Shown piece by piece: positions 54,922 to 63,651 of a stretch of 64,000 bases of DNA. Position numbers and translations under genes: made by a program. Position 1 is the first letter of the stretch, and each line of letters begins with the position of its first letter. The stretch is from positions 1,116,001 to 1,180,000 of the forward strand of contig NZ_CP073092.1 of the NCBI RefSeq assembly GCF_030506365.1. Direction: 5' to 3'. The stretch comes from Corynebacterium tuberculostearicum. Its GTDB lineage: Bacteria; Actinomycetota; Actinomycetes; Mycobacteriales; Mycobacteriaceae. Below the pieces are notes generated by a model that saw only the letters and a list, made by a program, of their open reading frames with translations, was not told where the DNA came from and ran no database searches.

Positions 54922-55002
54922 CGGTAGACTCCACAGTGACCGCGGGCGGCGGCTTGCCTACCGTGGGAACCTCTGCTTCCGAAGGATGGATTTTAAACCA
55001 CC

Positions 55003-55851
55003 ATGAGCTTTTTCGAAGATATTGCTTCTGCATTGGATGCCGAGGGCATCGAGTCCCGCGTCAACGATGACGTCATGTTCGTTCCAATCACCTCTGATCT
55101 GGAAATCCAATTTATTGAAATCGATCCGCTTCTCCCCGCCGCGAACGTCTACATTGCCGCGGCGGATGTCGATGAAGACGATGAGGAATTCGAGGCAGTC
55201 CTCGTCTCCGTCGCCTTCTCTGTAGACGATGCCGTGGAGGCGGTGTCCCGCCACATCGCTACCGATCAGGTGGTCACCGTCCTGCGGGACCTGCTGGAGG
55301 GCACCGATGAGCGCATCGCGGAACTGGAATTTGCCCAAGATGAGCTCAACCCGCACCTCGTCGTGGCTGAAGTGGCCAATGACTCGGAGCTGCGCGTGCT
55401 CGTGGAAACCATCGACGGCGTCCCGTCCGCCATCGTGTGCTTCCTTGCCTTCGACTTCGACGAAGACGATCTCGATGACATGGAGGATGAGGCAGTCGCC
55501 CTCGCCTGGGAAGTGGACGAAGAGGATGAGGACCTCGACGAGGCTGACCGCCTCGCCCTCTTTGATAACGCCGAGTTTGATGATGTTCCCATCGTGGAGG
55601 TTCCCGCCGAGGCCCTTGAGCTTGGCACCTACACCGACTTCGATCGCCTCTTTGATGTCCTAGGCCTCGTCTCCGAGCAGGCCCTGGACTGGGAAGCACA
55701 GCTCGTTTCCTTCGATGACGAAGACTACGAAGAGCCTGACGTCTACGACATCTTCGGCGAAGACGACGAGGACGAAGACGAGGACTACTTCGACGGCGAC
55801 GATGCCGACCTGGACGACGAATCCGACGCCCCCGCAGCCGACGAAAAGTAA
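55003..55851 (+). CDS. Highly acidic protein of unknown function
   Basis: This 282-residue protein has Asp and Glu throughout. A folded N-terminal half (MSFFEDIASALDAEGIESRV, AFSVDDAVEAVSRHIATDQV) precedes a tail of nearly only Asp/Glu (about residues 235-275). No signal peptide or membrane helix is present. GAAGGATGG lies upstream of ATG 55003. It may be a YbjN-like or corynebacterial-specific protein, and I cannot name it. It ends 17 bases before a strong terminator. Confidence 0.8.
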   Translation: MSFFEDIASALDAEGIESRVNDDVMFVPITSDLEIQFIEIDPLLPAANVYIAAADVDEDDEEFEAVLVSVAFSVDDAVEAVSRHIATDQVVTVLRDLLEGTDERIAELEFAQDELNPHLVVAEVANDSELRVLVETIDGVPSAIVCFLAFDFDEDDLDDMEDEAVALAWEVDEEDEDLDEADRLALFDNAEFDDVPIVEVPAEALELGTYTDFDRLFDVLGLVSEQALDWEAQLVSFDDEDYEEPDVYDIFGEDDEDEDEDYFDGDDADLDDESDAPAADEK

Positions 55852-55867
55852 TCCCGGCCTTCCCATA

Positions 55868-55902
55868 GCCCAGCCCCGCCGCCTTCCGCGGCCGGGCTGG
55901 GC
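55868..55902. terminator. Terminator after the acidic protein gene
   Basis: GCCCAGCCC (55868-55876) and GGGCTGGGC (55894-55902) form a 9-bp stem with a G+C-rich loop, followed by TTT and TTTT on the plus strand. Confidence 0.82.
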
Positions 55903-56025
55903 CTTTCCCGTTTTAGGGGCCCTTTTGTGTTGCTACTTTCGCGCGCCGCCAATTAGGCTTTAGGGCATCCCCAGCCTGCAGCTGGAAATCCGCCCTAAAC
56001 CTAGCCTTGTGAGGAGGAGAAGACC

Positions 56026-56868
56026 ATGGCGATGACCCGCGATACCACGTGGCGCTACGTCTTTGTTGTAGTAGCCGTGGCACTCTCGCTTGCCGCGTGG
56101 TTATGCACCGTCTTTGGGGTGTACTCCACGGTAAATATGACTTTCGAGTCCTACCTGACCGCCAGCGTCTGGGTCCTCCTCCTAGCGGCCGCGGTGCTGC
56201 TATATACCTCGCAGCATGGGCTGGTGCCTAACTGCATCCTCCTGTATCCGATCTTCGGCGCCTCCATCAACCTGCTGTTGGGCTCGTTGACGGTGCGCAC
56301 GCAGGTGCCGATGTTCTTCGATGCTGTCGGCACCGCCATCGTCGCCATCATCGCCGGTCCCGTGCTCGGCATGGCCACGGGGCTTACCACCACCGTACTG
56401 GGCGGAGCGTACTTTGCCTATAATCTCGCCTTTGCGCCCGTAGGTATCTTTATCGGTGCCGCAGTAGGCCTGCTGGCTCGCCGCGGGGTATTCAACAAGC
56501 TGTCCTGGATCATTTTCTCCGGCCTCGGAATAGGCATCGGCTCCGGCGTGATGAGCGTGTACGTACTCATCTTTTCCTTCAGTGGTCACCCACGCAAGGG
56601 GCCACAAAACCTCACCAAGTTCTACGAGATGATCGTCCAAGACGAGCGCCTGGCCATCATCTTGCAGGGCCTTACCTCGGACATTCTGGATAAGGTCTTT
56701 ACCGTCCTCATCGCCTGCTTGGTCCTGCGCTTTATGCCAAAGGCAATCGCCCGCCACTATACGGTGACCTTCAACCACGAGGTGATGAAGAAGGTGCTCC
56801 ACGCGCCTGACCCGCATGCAGAGTCAGACGCATCTGCGCAGTCAACACAACAGCGCGCGACCGCCTAG
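56026..56868 (+). CDS. ECF transporter S-component-like membrane protein (orphan)
   Basis: This 280-residue protein has about six or seven helices. LVPNCILLYPIFGASINLLL, VGTAIVAIIAGPVLGMATGL and TTVLGGAYFAYNLAFAPVGI resemble ECF vitamin-transporter S-components or QueT/ThiW-like proteins. No ATPase or T-component gene is adjacent, so it would need shared modules from elsewhere. GAGGAGGAG precedes ATG 56026. The stop shares CTAG (56865-56868) with the convergent gene. Substrate unknown. Confidence 0.78.
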   Translation: MAMTRDTTWRYVFVVVAVALSLAAWLCTVFGVYSTVNMTFESYLTASVWVLLLAAAVLLYTSQHGLVPNCILLYPIFGASINLLLGSLTVRTQVPMFFDAVGTAIVAIIAGPVLGMATGLTTTVLGGAYFAYNLAFAPVGIFIGAAVGLLARRGVFNKLSWIIFSGLGIGIGSGVMSVYVLIFSFSGHPRKGPQNLTKFYEMIVQDERLAIILQGLTSDILDKVFTVLIACLVLRFMPKAIARHYTVTFNHEVMKKVLHAPDPHAESDASAQSTQQRATA

Positions 56869-57383
56869 GCGGCTTGGCTGAAGCCGGCGAAGAGCGACTC
56901 GGGGGAGTGGACCGGCTGATAGGAGCTATCCACGAGCCACACATAAGTGGCATTCGGGCCACGGGAGACCTCGTGGACTGCACCTACCATCTCTGCCGGC
57001 ACGAGCGTGCGCACCCAGCCCTCGGCCACGGCCGGATCTACCGGCTGACCAAAGTTCTCGGTAATGCGGATGGTGATCAGATAGGCAGGAATGCGGTCTT
57101 GCCCAAAGCCGCGCACGCGGGCCTTCACGCGCGCACCCACGCGGTGGCGGGTAATGCTCATGCAATACTCTCCGCCCGGTCCACCGGCGGGCGTCGGCAG
57201 TTGCTTTATCGGTGGGCGCCAGGTGGGAGTGGGGCGCGCCAGGGAGCGCGGATGGTGCATGATGGCAGCGATGGAATTGATGGTGTCATATTCGTGGTAG
57301 AGCAAGTCCGCCGCAATCTCGGAAGCGGACTGGGGTAGGTTCATTGCGGTGGGCTGGGGAAACTTCTTTTGTACGTTGTGCAT
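56865..57383 (-). CDS. Hypothetical cytoplasmic protein
   Basis: This 172-residue protein is read from ATG 57381-57383 (MHNVQKKFPQPTAMNLPQSA), 7 nt after a TAGTGT -10 motif. The same frame is open further upstream, but that part overlaps the MFS promoter. No known motif is apparent: a polar first half (LLYHEYDTINSIAAIMHHPR), then a beta-rich second half (AYLITIRITENFGQPVDPAV, TYVWLVDSSYQPVHSPESLF). It is divergent from the MFS transporter and might share its regulation. Confidence 0.72.
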   Translation of the reverse strand: MHNVQKKFPQPTAMNLPQSASEIAADLLYHEYDTINSIAAIMHHPRSLARPTPTWRPPIKQLPTPAGGPGGEYCMSITRHRVGARVKARVRGFGQDRIPAYLITIRITENFGQPVDPAVAEGWVRTLVPAEMVGAVHEVSRGPNATYVWLVDSSYQPVHSPESLFAGFSQAA

Positions 57384-57390
57384 GGCCATC

Positions 57391-57396
57391 ACACTA
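57391..57396 (-). promoter_or_regulatory. Probable -10 element of the hypothetical gene 56865-57383
   Basis: TAGTGT on the minus strand lies 7 nt before ATG 57383. Confidence 0.45.
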
Positions 57397-57423
57397 GAAC
57401 CCAACGCGGACACAACCCCACCA

Positions 57424-57439
57424 CAAACAAACGTTTGTT
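57424..57439. promoter_or_regulatory. Palindromic operator-like site (possible LexA/SOS box)
   Basis: AACAAACGTTTGTT (57426-57439) is a perfect palindrome in the divergent gap. Read with its flank as CAAACGTTTGTTCGA it resembles actinobacterial SOS boxes (CGAAC-N4-GTTCG type), with mismatches in the left half. A TetR/MarR operator for the MFS gene is an alternative. Confidence 0.5.
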
Positions 57440-57495
57440 CGAACGTAAACCGCAAATGGCTTTCCCTGACACCAAGGATTAGAGTTGCAGCCGAT

Positions 57496-58737
57496 ATGAT
57501 GAATACACGCAGTGGGGAAGTAGAACACGAGGAAGCGCCCAAGATTCCGCGCGAAATCTGGGTCATGGTTACCGCCGCCTTTATTATCGCTTTGGGCTAT
57601 GGCCTTATCGCCCCGCTGCTTCCGCAGTTCGTGGTGAGCTTCGATGTCTCCATGGCTGCCGCGGGCCTAGTGGTCTCCATCTTCGCCGCCTCGCGCCTTA
57701 TCTTCGCGCCCATGTCCGGATCGCTTGTGGATCGCGTCGGCTCGCGCCGCGTCTATCTTATCGGGCTCATGACCGTCGCGGTGACCACGGGTCTAGTCTC
57801 CATTGCACAAAGCTACTGGCACATCGTGGCCCTGCGCGCCCTGGCCGGGATTGGCTCGACCATGTTCACCGTCTCCGCCATGGGGCTTATCGTGCGCATG
57901 TCTCCGCCGACGATTCGCGGCAAGTGCTCTGCCACCTACGCCACGGCCTTCCTGCTCGGTAACGTCGCCGGCCCGGTTCTTGGTGCCAGCCTGTCCTTCC
58001 TGGGTTTCCGATGGCCATTTTTCATCTACGGCGTGGGCGTGGCACTGGCCGCGTTCGTCGTCTGGTGGCAAATGCCTCGCGTCAACCACAAGCAGGCCAG
58101 CCAGGATAAGCTGCCGCCCATGCGCCTGCAGGAGGCCTGGGGCGATACCGCCTACCGCGCGGTGCTGACCTCCAACTTTGCCCATAGCTGGATCAACATG
58201 GGAGTGCGCGTATCCGTCCTGCCGCTTTTTGCCGCCTCCATCTTCCACAATGGCGCGGCCGCCTCCGGCCTGGCGCTCGCAGTCTTTGCAGCCGGCAACG
58301 CCATCGTGTTGCAGTTCTCCGGCAAGTGGTCCGATATCCACGGCCGCAAACCACTTATCCTCATCGGCCTCGTCGGCTCCGCCATCTTCATGGTGCTCAT
58401 GGGCATGGCCACCAGCGTGTGGTTCCTCCTGCTCGTCTCTGCCTTCGCCGGCGCTTCTTCCGGGCTTATCAACCCCTCCCAGCAGGCCGCGGTGGGCGAC
58501 ATCGTGGGCAATGACCGCTCCGGCGGCAAGGTGCTATCCACCTTCCAGATGGCCGGAGACTTCGGCCAAATCTTGGGCCCCATGCTCATTGGCCTGCTTG
58601 CCGACGCCTCCGGCTTCCCCCTCGCCTTCACCGTCTGCGGTGCCATCGCCTTCATCGGCATCATTGCCTGGGCATTCAGCCGCGACCCGCACGCCGGGGT
58701 GGGGAACAAGCCGAAGCGAGTTCCGCAGGAGAAGTAG
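57496..58737 (+). CDS. MFS transporter, drug:H+ antiporter type
   Basis: This 413-residue major facilitator protein starts at ATG 57496 (MMNTRSGEVEHEEAPKIPRE). Longer upstream frames overlap the operator region and are rejected. It has 12 helices; LVDRVGSRRVYLIGLM is the cytoplasmic motif A, with its counterpart WSDIHGRKPLILIGLVGSAI in the second half. It is probably an efflux pump. A palindrome 57 bases upstream and a TAGAGT 10 nt before the ATG could form its control region. Confidence 0.9.
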   Translation: MMNTRSGEVEHEEAPKIPREIWVMVTAAFIIALGYGLIAPLLPQFVVSFDVSMAAAGLVVSIFAASRLIFAPMSGSLVDRVGSRRVYLIGLMTVAVTTGLVSIAQSYWHIVALRALAGIGSTMFTVSAMGLIVRMSPPTIRGKCSATYATAFLLGNVAGPVLGASLSFLGFRWPFFIYGVGVALAAFVVWWQMPRVNHKQASQDKLPPMRLQEAWGDTAYRAVLTSNFAHSWINMGVRVSVLPLFAASIFHNGAAASGLALAVFAAGNAIVLQFSGKWSDIHGRKPLILIGLVGSAIFMVLMGMATSVWFLLLVSAFAGASSGLINPSQQAAVGDIVGNDRSGGKVLSTFQMAGDFGQILGPMLIGLLADASGFPLAFTVCGAIAFIGIIAWAFSRDPHAGVGNKPKRVPQEK

Positions 58738-58751
58738 GCACGTATTCTCGG

Positions 58752-59078
58752 CTAGAGAATTTCACCCAATTGGGAAACGCAAAGGTAAACGAAGGCGACG
58801 GAGATTATCGCCATCAAGGTGTTGACGATCCAACCGTTTCTCCATTGCTTTGGGGTGTGTTTGGTATTCAGCAGGACCAAAAGGGTAAGGCCTAAGAACG
58901 GCATAAACAGAGTACCTAGGACTCCGTAAGCGATAATGAGTCCGGTTGGCTTTCCGAGGAGTAGAAGTAGCATTGGTGGGAAGGTCAGCCAGATGAGGTA
59001 AGCGCGGTAGTATTTTCCCCGGTACTTGTTCGGGGACCTCCCTACAGTGGACAGACGATTCCTCAGCTTCGTGCACAT
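58752..59078 (-). pseudogene. Nramp-family metal transporter, C-terminal remnant
   Basis: The 108-residue frame is only the end of an Nramp/MntH-like protein: YYRAYLIWLTFPPMLLLLLG, IIAYGVLGTLFMPFLGLTLL and WRNGWIVNTLMAIISVAFVY are the last helices. Full proteins have over 400 residues. The upstream sequence matches nothing in frame, so about three quarters of the gene is lost. Confidence 0.8.
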
Positions 59079-59234
59079 CTTCCGTGCAGTTCACGACCAA
59101 CTCAAAGCTGCGGGCACAGTATCAAGCACCCATGAACTCGCTTCAACTTGAGATGTCCTACGCGCTCGTCCGTGGACTTCTCTGAGGCGAGAAATATCCG
59201 AGCTTTGGGACCGTCCTCGAGCTCGAAGGAATAA

Positions 59235-61105
59235 GAAATGCGGGAGCCGTGGCGCATCCGTCAGGCCGCGGCGGGAATCGTGACGCGCCTGACCGATGGC
59301 GGGGAGGCCTGGCCCAACTGGGAGGATTCGGCAGTTCCACCGGAAAACTTGGCGGACTACCTGCGGGATTTGTACGCATTGATGGCAAAACATGAGCTGC
59401 GCGGTATTCCATTTGGTCACTTCGGCGAGGGCTACGTGCACGTGCGCATCTCCTTCGACTTCGGCACGGAGGAGGGCATCGCGTAGTTCGAATCCTTCAT
59501 GAATGAGGCAGCGGAGTTGGTCTCGGCCCATGGTGGTTCGCTCTTGGGCGAGCACGGCGATGGCCGCTCACGCTCGGCGTTACTGGACCGCATGTACTCG
59601 CAGGAGATGCGAGAGCTATTCGAAGAGTTCAAGGAGATTTTCGATCCGGAGATCTTCTTCAACCCGGGCGTTCTAGTAAAGCCGGAGGCAGTGACTGAGG
59701 GGCTGCGCATGGCGTCGGGGCAGCGGCGCTTTGGGCTCACGCCGGTGTACAAGTTGGGTAAGGACAAGGGCTCGCTGGTCAACGCCATCAATAGGTGCGT
59801 AGGTGTATCCGCGTGCCGCAGTGAGACGGGCTCGATGTGTCCGTCCTTCCAGATGACCGGCGATGAGATGCACTCGACACGTGGACGTGCGCGCATGTTC
59901 AGTGAGATGTTCCGCGGCGAGTCCATCCAGGGCGGCTTTGAGTCCAAAGAGGTTGAGGAAGCCCTCGACCTGTGCCTGTCCCGCAAGACGTGCGTTTCCG
60001 AATGCTCGGTGAACGTAGACATGGCGGCGTACAAGGCGGAGTTCCTACACAACAATTACAAAAGCAAGCTGTGCCCAGGCGCCCACTAGGTGATGGGCTG
60101 GCTGCCGCTGCTGGGCTATATCGCACACAAGATTCTGTTTCTGCCCGCGCTCATCGACAAGGCGATGTCCACCAAGGGCCTCGACGAGCTCATCGCGAAG
60201 GTGGGCGGCTTCGACCCGAACCGCCTGCTCATCCGCTTCACCCACGCGTCTCTGCGCAAGTGGCACAAGCAGCACGCCACCGTCGCTGCGCTTGACGACG
60301 TCGCGCACAACGGCACCGCGAACAACAATGACAAGGCGACGGTACCGCCGCTGGCCGACAACGAGCAGACGGTCGTGCTGTGGCCGGATTCCTTCAACTC
60401 CTCACTGGGTACTTCACCAGCGATGGCCGCGGTGGAGGTTCTCGAAGCAATCGGCTATACGGTGGTCATACCGCAACAGTTCGTATGCTGCACCCTGACC
60501 TGGCACTCGACTGGGCAGCTCGACATGGTAAATCGCGTGCTGCGGCAAACGGCAAAGGTGATGAAGCCCTACCTGGACCGCGGGCTTCCTATGATTGGCG
60601 TGGAGCCCTCATGCACCGTGATGCTGCAACATGAAGCCGCTGAGCTTTGCGACGACCCTAGATACGGCGCAGTGATTAAGCACCGGGCGCGCAACACTCA
60701 CTCGTTTAGCGAGCTTATTGCCAAGCGCCTTGAGCAATTCGTCGCCGCCTGCGTCATCGCGCCGGGCGATGTCTCCGCGCTGACATAGGTGCATTGCCAT
60801 GAAAAGTCCTTAGGCGACCCGCAACATTCCGCTGCCGTGCTGCGGGCATTGGGGATCAACGAGGAACAGATCGCTACCAGCTGCTGCGGCCTGGCCGGAA
60901 ACTGGGGCTTTGAGAAAGGCCGCGCTGAAGTGTCCATGGCGCTGGGGAGCGCGAACTGTTCCCGAAGGTGAGGAAGGCAGCCACGGAAGGCAAGGTTGTC
61001 ATCGCTGATGGCTTTTCCTGCCGCACTCAGATTGAGCAGGGAACAGGAAGCGATGCCAAGCACATCGCGGAAATAGTCCGCGGAATCTTGGATGAGGCGA
61101 CCTAA
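59235..61105 (+). pseudogene. FAD/Fe-S oxidase (D-lactate/glycolate dehydrogenase type), degraded
   Basis: The remains cover the middle to the end of an FAD-binding oxidase fused to a GlpC-like Fe-S domain. WRIRQAAAGIVTRL, FGHFGEGYVHVRI and GEHGDGRSRSALLDRMY are the FAD-oxidase C-terminal part. CVGVSACRSETGSMCPSF and CLSRKTCVSECSVNVDM are Fe-S motifs, and GVEPSC and VHCHEKSLGD plus ATSCCGLAGNWGFEKGR are the CCG domain. In-frame stops TAG lie at 59484, 60087 and 60786, a TAA lies at 59232, and a one-base loss in the G-run at 60944-60947 shifts the frame before ERELFPKVRKAATEGKVV. The N-terminal FAD domain is missing. Confidence 0.9.
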
Positions 61106-61695
61106 TACAACTAAGAGATGGTGATCTCAAGCTAGCCCACCATCCAACGAAGATTATAAGTTTTTAATTAGAAACGAGGTGTTGCCGAGCCATAAGGTTC
61201 GTGCGGACGACGGCGCTTGAAACCGGTGCAGTGGACCCTGAGATGTTTCGGTGCGATACGTGAAGGACGGAACGCAATTTCACGAAAAGGCGTGTAAGCA
61301 CGCTTAGATGAGTGATTCATTTTTCCTCGACGGTGAGAGAGATTTTCATTTAGGTGGCATATCTCAAACCACGGAAACCGCTAAGTTATTCTAAACCGCC
61401 AACCATAAGATTACGTTAAGTAATTCCCAGAATACGATTGGAGTGACACAACCGTCACTCAGATAAATTTATTCATCTATCGGGTGGAATCCATCAGTGG
61501 AATTGGAAGCGTCGGATGTTGAAGTATTAATGGGGTATTAATCTGTGGTTTGCAAAAGATTGCGGGCTACTGATGGGGGTGTCGCACAAGCGCTGGCGCG
61601 ACAAAGCGCCAGGTCTTCGCTCTGTTGTCTGGATATGGGTGTAGATATTGAATCTAGATTGGTGGGAGAGGCCTTTGACTAGCTAAATTATTCAT
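61106..61695. other. Gene-free A/T-richer region before the methyltransferase
   Basis: No convincing gene is seen in these 590 bases. They are visibly richer in A/T than the rest. Two small perfect hairpins occur: GAGTGAC/GTCACTC (61441-61447, 61454-61460) and CTGGCGC/GCGCCAG (61593-61599, 61606-61612). Confidence 0.65.
61684..61689 (+). promoter_or_regulatory. Probable -10 element of the methyltransferase gene
   Basis: TAAATT lies 6 nt before GTG 61696. The only purine-rich stretch (GGGAGAGG near 61662) is too far upstream to serve that start. Confidence 0.45.
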
Positions 61696-63651
61696 GTGAA
61701 AACTGTCGACGAGTACGCCGTCAAACAAATCCGCGGCCCCTATGTGAAGCTTCCGAAGCATCCGGATCACTGCGAGACAGTCGATCAGCTTTTGGAATAC
61801 GCCAAGAGGAGGAAAGCAGAGGGAGCAGTCCTCGGCGTCGATCTTTTTGCTGGCGCCGGAGGCTTGAGCCAAGGGCTAACTAACGCGGGCATTGAAGTTG
61901 TGCTCGGAGTCGATCACTACGACTACGCAGTCGAGACTCACGCTGCTAGATTCCCTGGAATTTCAGCAACTTGGGATCTATCAACTCCTGAAAGCGTTGA
62001 ACGAGTTGCCTCTTTGATGAAAGAAACTGACATCGATGTCTTAGCGGGCGGACCGCCATGTCAGCCTTTTTCTAAAGCTGGGCGTAATGGCATTCGCTAT
62101 CTTGTTGAGAAAGGTATGCGTGATCCTGACGATCAGCGTCGAAACCTTTGGCGTGCGTATTTGGAAGTAGCCCTCCTTGCTCGTCCGAAAGCCGTTGTCA
62201 TGGAAAATGTTCCAGACATGGCTTTGGACGATGAAATGTTCATCATGCGAAGCATGATTGAGGAACTGGAACAAGCCGGTTACAGCGTTGAAAGCCGTGT
62301 TATTGATACATGGCGTTACGGGGTTCCTCAATTCCGCCAGCGCTATATTCTTGTAGCTCTTAGAGACAGCGTTAAATTCGATTGGCCAGAGGAAGTAACG
62401 AAAAAGGTTACTGTCTGGAATGCAATTGGCGATATGCCTGAAGTAGAAGGTGGTTGGCGTCCTGAGGGAGGCGCTGATGGATGGATTGAATATTCAGGTC
62501 CGAAGACTGAGTTCCAGAAGTATATTCGCCGAGGTGTTTCGAACGCGGACGCTAGCAGGCTCTACGACCACATCACACGACCTGTACGTGAGGATGACAA
62601 GCTCGCTTTTGAAATGATGACTTCAGATACGAAGTACTCGGATCTTCCAGCTCATCTTCAGCGCTATCGATCAGACATTTTTAACGATAAGTACAAGCGG
62701 CTAGACGAAAATGATCTTTCAAGGACGATCACTGCGCATATCGCTAAAGATGGCTATGGTTTCATCCACCCACGCCAGTCTCGGACTCTAACCGTACGTG
62801 AAGCTGCGCGACTGCAGACCTTCCCAGATGACTTCCGCTTCAGCGGTCCGCCGAGTGCTGCTTTCAAACAAATTGGTAACGCCGTCCCAGTTCGATTGGG
62901 CGAAAATATCGGAAAGTCTGTACTCGATTCTCTAGAGCGAAATACGAGTAAGCCCTATGACTCAATCGCGACCTCGGAAACCCTTGCTAAGTGGTACAAT
63001 GAACAGCCCGAAGCTAACCTCATGTGGCCGTGGATTCGAGAAGGCAATCGTTGGCACGTTCTGATCTGTGAAATCTTCCTAGAACGAGCAACGCGCGGTC
63101 AAGTCCAAATGTTGTGGCCATTGATTCAAAGTTTGGAAGGACCAACGCGGGAATCTGGCGTCCCGGAAAGCTCTTTTAGGACGGTCGTGGGTGTGTTCCA
63201 AGGCGAGCGTTTTGAGAAACGTCGTGAGAAGTTCTCACAAATCGTAGAACAAGTTAACGAAAAACCTGCAGAGTTTTGGAAGCCAAGCATCGATCCTGAC
63301 GTATTTCCTGCGACTAATCCTGCGCTACGAAATATCCTTGAGCTCTCCTCGCCTGATGCCGGTGTGGAAGGTAAGAGCGAAGAGCCGGTTATCGTCGCGA
63401 AGGGTGTTTTGCGTGTTACATCGCGTTTTCAGGGAACCGATACAGAGTCACGTAACAAACAATCCGATGGGCGAATCAGCATCGCAAGACTGCTTGGCCT
63501 AAATGAAAATTCTCGCAGTGCTCATTTGGCTCTGTTCGAATTAGGTAGAACCGTGTGCGTAAGTGAAGGTCCGCGGTGTAGCTCGTGTCCCTTGCAGCGG
63601 TGGTGCGAATACGCACGCACTGCAACGGGCTCAGCTGACGTTCTCTTTTAA
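61696..63651 (+). CDS. DNA (cytosine-5) methyltransferase fused to a MutY/MIG-like Fe-S domain
   Basis: This 651-residue protein starts at GTG 61696. Residues 1-415 form a complete C5 methyltransferase: VLGVDLFAGAGGLSQG (motif I), GGPPCQPFSKAGRNG (motif IV, catalytic Cys122), MENVPDM (VI), QFRQRYILVAL (VIII) and LTVREAARLQTFPDDF to QIGNAVPVRLGENI (IX-X). Residues 450-637 resemble an HhH-GPD glycosylase: WHVLICEIFLERATRGQV matches the first conserved helix of MIG/MutY, and the end CVSEGPRCSSCPLQRWC is an exact C-x6-C-x2-C-x5-C [4Fe-4S] loop (Cys621, 628, 631, 637). The helix-hairpin-helix and catalytic Asp seem lost (VAKGVLRV where VDxNVxRV is expected). It probably protects DNA in a restriction or defence system. 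Confidence 0.9.
   Translation: MKTVDEYAVKQIRGPYVKLPKHPDHCETVDQLLEYAKRRKAEGAVLGVDLFAGAGGLSQGLTNAGIEVVLGVDHYDYAVETHAARFPGISATWDLSTPESVERVASLMKETDIDVLAGGPPCQPFSKAGRNGIRYLVEKGMRDPDDQRRNLWRAYLEVALLARPKAVVMENVPDMALDDEMFIMRSMIEELEQAGYSVESRVIDTWRYGVPQFRQRYILVALRDSVKFDWPEEVTKKVTVWNAIGDMPEVEGGWRPEGGADGWIEYSGPKTEFQKYIRRGVSNADASRLYDHITRPVREDDKLAFEMMTSDTKYSDLPAHLQRYRSDIFNDKYKRLDENDLSRTITAHIAKDGYGFIHPRQSRTLTVREAARLQTFPDDFRFSGPPSAAFKQIGNAVPVRLGENIGKSVLDSLERNTSKPYDSIATSETLAKWYNEQPEANLMWPWIREGNRWHVLICEIFLERATRGQVQMLWPLIQSLEGPTRESGVPESSFRTVVGVFQGERFEKRREKFSQIVEQVNEKPAEFWKPSIDPDVFPATNPALRNILELSSPDAGVEGKSEEPVIVAKGVLRVTSRFQGTDTESRNKQSDGRISIARLLGLNENSRSAHLALFELGRTVCVSEGPRCSSCPLQRWCEYARTATGSADVLF

Noticed and set aside
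57349..57495. N-terminal extension of the MFS transporter
   Set aside because: It overlaps the operator-like palindrome and the divergent promoter, and the family starts near the first membrane helix.
59484..60788. Pyrrolysine or other amber recoding in the oxidase frame
   Set aside because: The gene also lacks its N-terminal domain, has a TAA upstream and a frameshift near 60944, and no pyl genes are in the window. Decay is simpler.
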